From an uncultured Peptococcaceae bacterium (lineage in GTDB: Bacteria; Bacillota; Dehalobacteriia; UBA4068; UBA4997), in the NCBI GenBank assembly GCA_947626615.1, contig CANQSW010000091.1:1-5646 (forward strand): DNA of 5,646 nt, in the 5' to 3' direction. Positions 4,636-5,646 of the stretch are shown one piece after another. Position numbers and translations under genes: made by a program. A model generated the notes under the pieces. The model did not search any database. It worked only from the letters and a program-made list of their open reading frames with translations, and had not been told where the DNA came from. Position 1 is the stretch's first letter, and every line of letters starts with the position of its first letter.

Positions 4636-5646
4636 TTGCGGAAGTTTAAGGTCACGGGCATGAGCTGCGCGGCCTGCGTCAGCCGGGTGGAAAAGGCCGT
4701 CTCCGCCGTGCCGGGCGTTAAGTCCTGCGCGGTCAGCCTGCTCACCAACTCTATGGGCGTGGAGGGCGAAGCTGCCCCCGGCGCGATCATACAGGCGGTG
4801 CGCCAGGCCGGCTACGACGCGGCGGAGGAGGGCGCTGCGGCGGGCCAAACGCCGTCGGCGGACGCTCTGAAGGATACGGAAACGCCGCGTATGCTGGCGC
4901 GGCTGCTTTGCTCGCTCGTTTTCTGGCTGGTGCTGATGTACGGCACTATGGGCCATATGCTGCTGGGTCTGCCGCTGCCGGCGGTGCTGGTGGAAAATCC
5001 CCTGACGCTCGGCCTGGCGGAGCTGCTGCTCACCGTGATCATCATGGTGATCAACCAGCGGTTCTTCATCTCCGGCTTCAAGGGGCTGCTGCACCGCGCG
5101 CCGAACATGGATACGCTGGTGGCGCTGGGCGCGGCGGCGGCGTTCATATACAGCTCCTGCGCGCTGTTCGCGATGACGTGGTCGGAGCCGGCGGCGCAGA
5201 TGACGTATCTGCACGAGCTTTATTTTGAATCCGCGGCCACGATACTGACGCTGATAACGCTCGGCAAGACGCTGGAGGCGCGTTCCAAGGGCAAAACGAC
5301 GGACGCGCTGCAAAGCCTGCTGCGTCTTACGCCCACCACGGCGGTGGTGCTGCGGGACGGCGCGGAGCAGACCGTGCCGGTGCAGGAGGTGCGCGCCGGC
5401 GATATCTTCGTCGTGCGGCCGGGCGAGCATATCCCGGTGGACGGCGAAGTCATAGAGGGGCAAAGCGCGGTGAACGAAGCGGCGCTGACCGGCGAGAGCA
5501 TACCGGTGGATAAGGCGCCGGGCGACGCGGTCTCGGCGGCCACCGTCAACCAGTCCGGCTATCTGGCCTGCCGGGCCACCCGCGTGGGCGAGGATACCAC
5601 GCTGGCGCAGATAATCAAGCTGGTGAGCGACGCGGCGGCCACCAAG
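4636..5646 (+). CDS. copA: Cu(+)-exporting P1B-type ATPase, CopA-like (3' end cut off)
   Basis: The first 337 residues of a P1B heavy-metal ATPase, open to the window end. Residues 3-65 are one HMA metal-binding domain with GMSCAACVSRVE (C11 and C14, the CxxC that binds Cu+). Hydrophobic helices lie at about 87-112, 121-142 and 161-181, and another at 198-211 runs into GKTLEARSKGKT. MDTLVALG (158-165) and YFESAA (196-201) are typical of Cu+ pumps. The actuator domain (about 225-335) contains HIPVDGEVIEG and the TGES dephosphorylation loop (285-288). The CPC metal-site helix, DKTGT and the ATP-binding domain lie beyond the window, so Cu+ over another soft metal is inferred. The start is TTG at 4636, with AGAGGTG (4622-4628) 7 nt upstream; the first ATG (4660) would cut into the HMA domain. 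Predicted role: copper efflux at the cytoplasmic membrane. Confidence 0.93.
   Translation, partial: MRKFKVTGMSCAACVSRVEKAVSAVPGVKSCAVSLLTNSMGVEGEAAPGAIIQAVRQAGYDAAEEGAAAGQTPSADALKDTETPRMLARLLCSLVFWLVLMYGTMGHMLLGLPLPAVLVENPLTLGLAELLLTVIIMVINQRFFISGFKGLLHRAPNMDTLVALGAAAAFIYSSCALFAMTWSEPAAQMTYLHELYFESAATILTLITLGKTLEARSKGKTTDALQSLLRLTPTTAVVLRDGAEQTVPVQEVRAGDIFVVRPGEHIPVDGEVIEGQSAVNEAALTGESIPVDKAPGDAVSAATVNQSGYLACRATRVGEDTTLAQIIKLVSDAAATK

Noticed and set aside
4063..5463. A long open frame on the - strand (466 codons) spanning the kinase end, the promoter region and the copper ATPase start.
   Set aside because: Its translation is low-complexity and rich in R, H, Q and A, as expected for the antisense of GC-rich genes. 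It overlaps clear domain matches on the + strand and shows no family motif.
1..5646. CRISPR arrays, tRNA or rRNA genes, insertion sequences, and defence or phage genes.
   Set aside because: I found no spaced direct repeats, RNA gene signatures, transposase motifs or terminal inverted repeats. The genes present are housekeeping, signalling and metal-transport genes.

Overview
The window is a GC-rich bacterial chromosomal segment with every recognisable gene on the + strand. It starts inside tsaE and ends inside a copper-type P-ATPase gene. The order tsaE-tsaB-rimI-tsaD, strong Shine-Dalgarno (SD) sites, a TTG start and a single-HMA CopA-type pump fit a GC-rich member of the Bacillota in the broad sense (Clostridia or Negativicutes-like). 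No marker here fixes the taxon, so this placement is only moderately supported.

Region 1 (1-2567) is a tRNA t6A cluster. It holds the 3' part of tsaE, complete tsaB, rimI (GNAT acetyltransferase) and tsaD. The first junctions overlap (23 bp for tsaE/tsaB, an ATGA overlap for tsaB/rimI) and tsaD follows rimI after 16 bp, so the block reads as one translationally coupled operon. TsaB, TsaD and TsaE together move threonylcarbamoyl from TC-AMP to A37 of ANN-decoding tRNAs. The TC-AMP synthase (TsaC/TsaC2) is not in view.

Region 2 (2568-3340) holds 5-formyltetrahydrofolate cyclo-ligase, 28 bp after tsaD and probably the last gene of the same transcript. A 142-bp AT-richer gap follows, with one small hairpin but no convincing terminator or promoter.

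Region 3 (3341-4542) encodes a soluble sensor histidine kinase that is split by a frameshift. The reading frame stops at 4243, just after the N-box, and the rest of the ATPase domain (G1, F and G2 boxes) continues in the -1 frame to a stop at 4540-4542. The break falls in a two-copy repeat, GCGATACT/GCGATAACT. One extra A in the first copy would make a perfect 9-bp in-frame repeat and restore the whole kinase, so a one-base deletion (real or a sequencing error) is the simplest explanation. No response regulator gene is in the window.

Region 4 (4543-5646) has a near-consensus sigma-70-type promoter (TTGACA, 17 bp, TATACT), a 21-bp imperfect dyad over the -10 and probable start site, a small leader hairpin, and then a TTG-started Cu+-type P1B-ATPase cut off by the window end. 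This gene looks independently transcribed and probably metal-regulated.

I see no clearly new system here. The items most worth a second look are the kinase frameshift and the operator-like leader of the copper ATPase.
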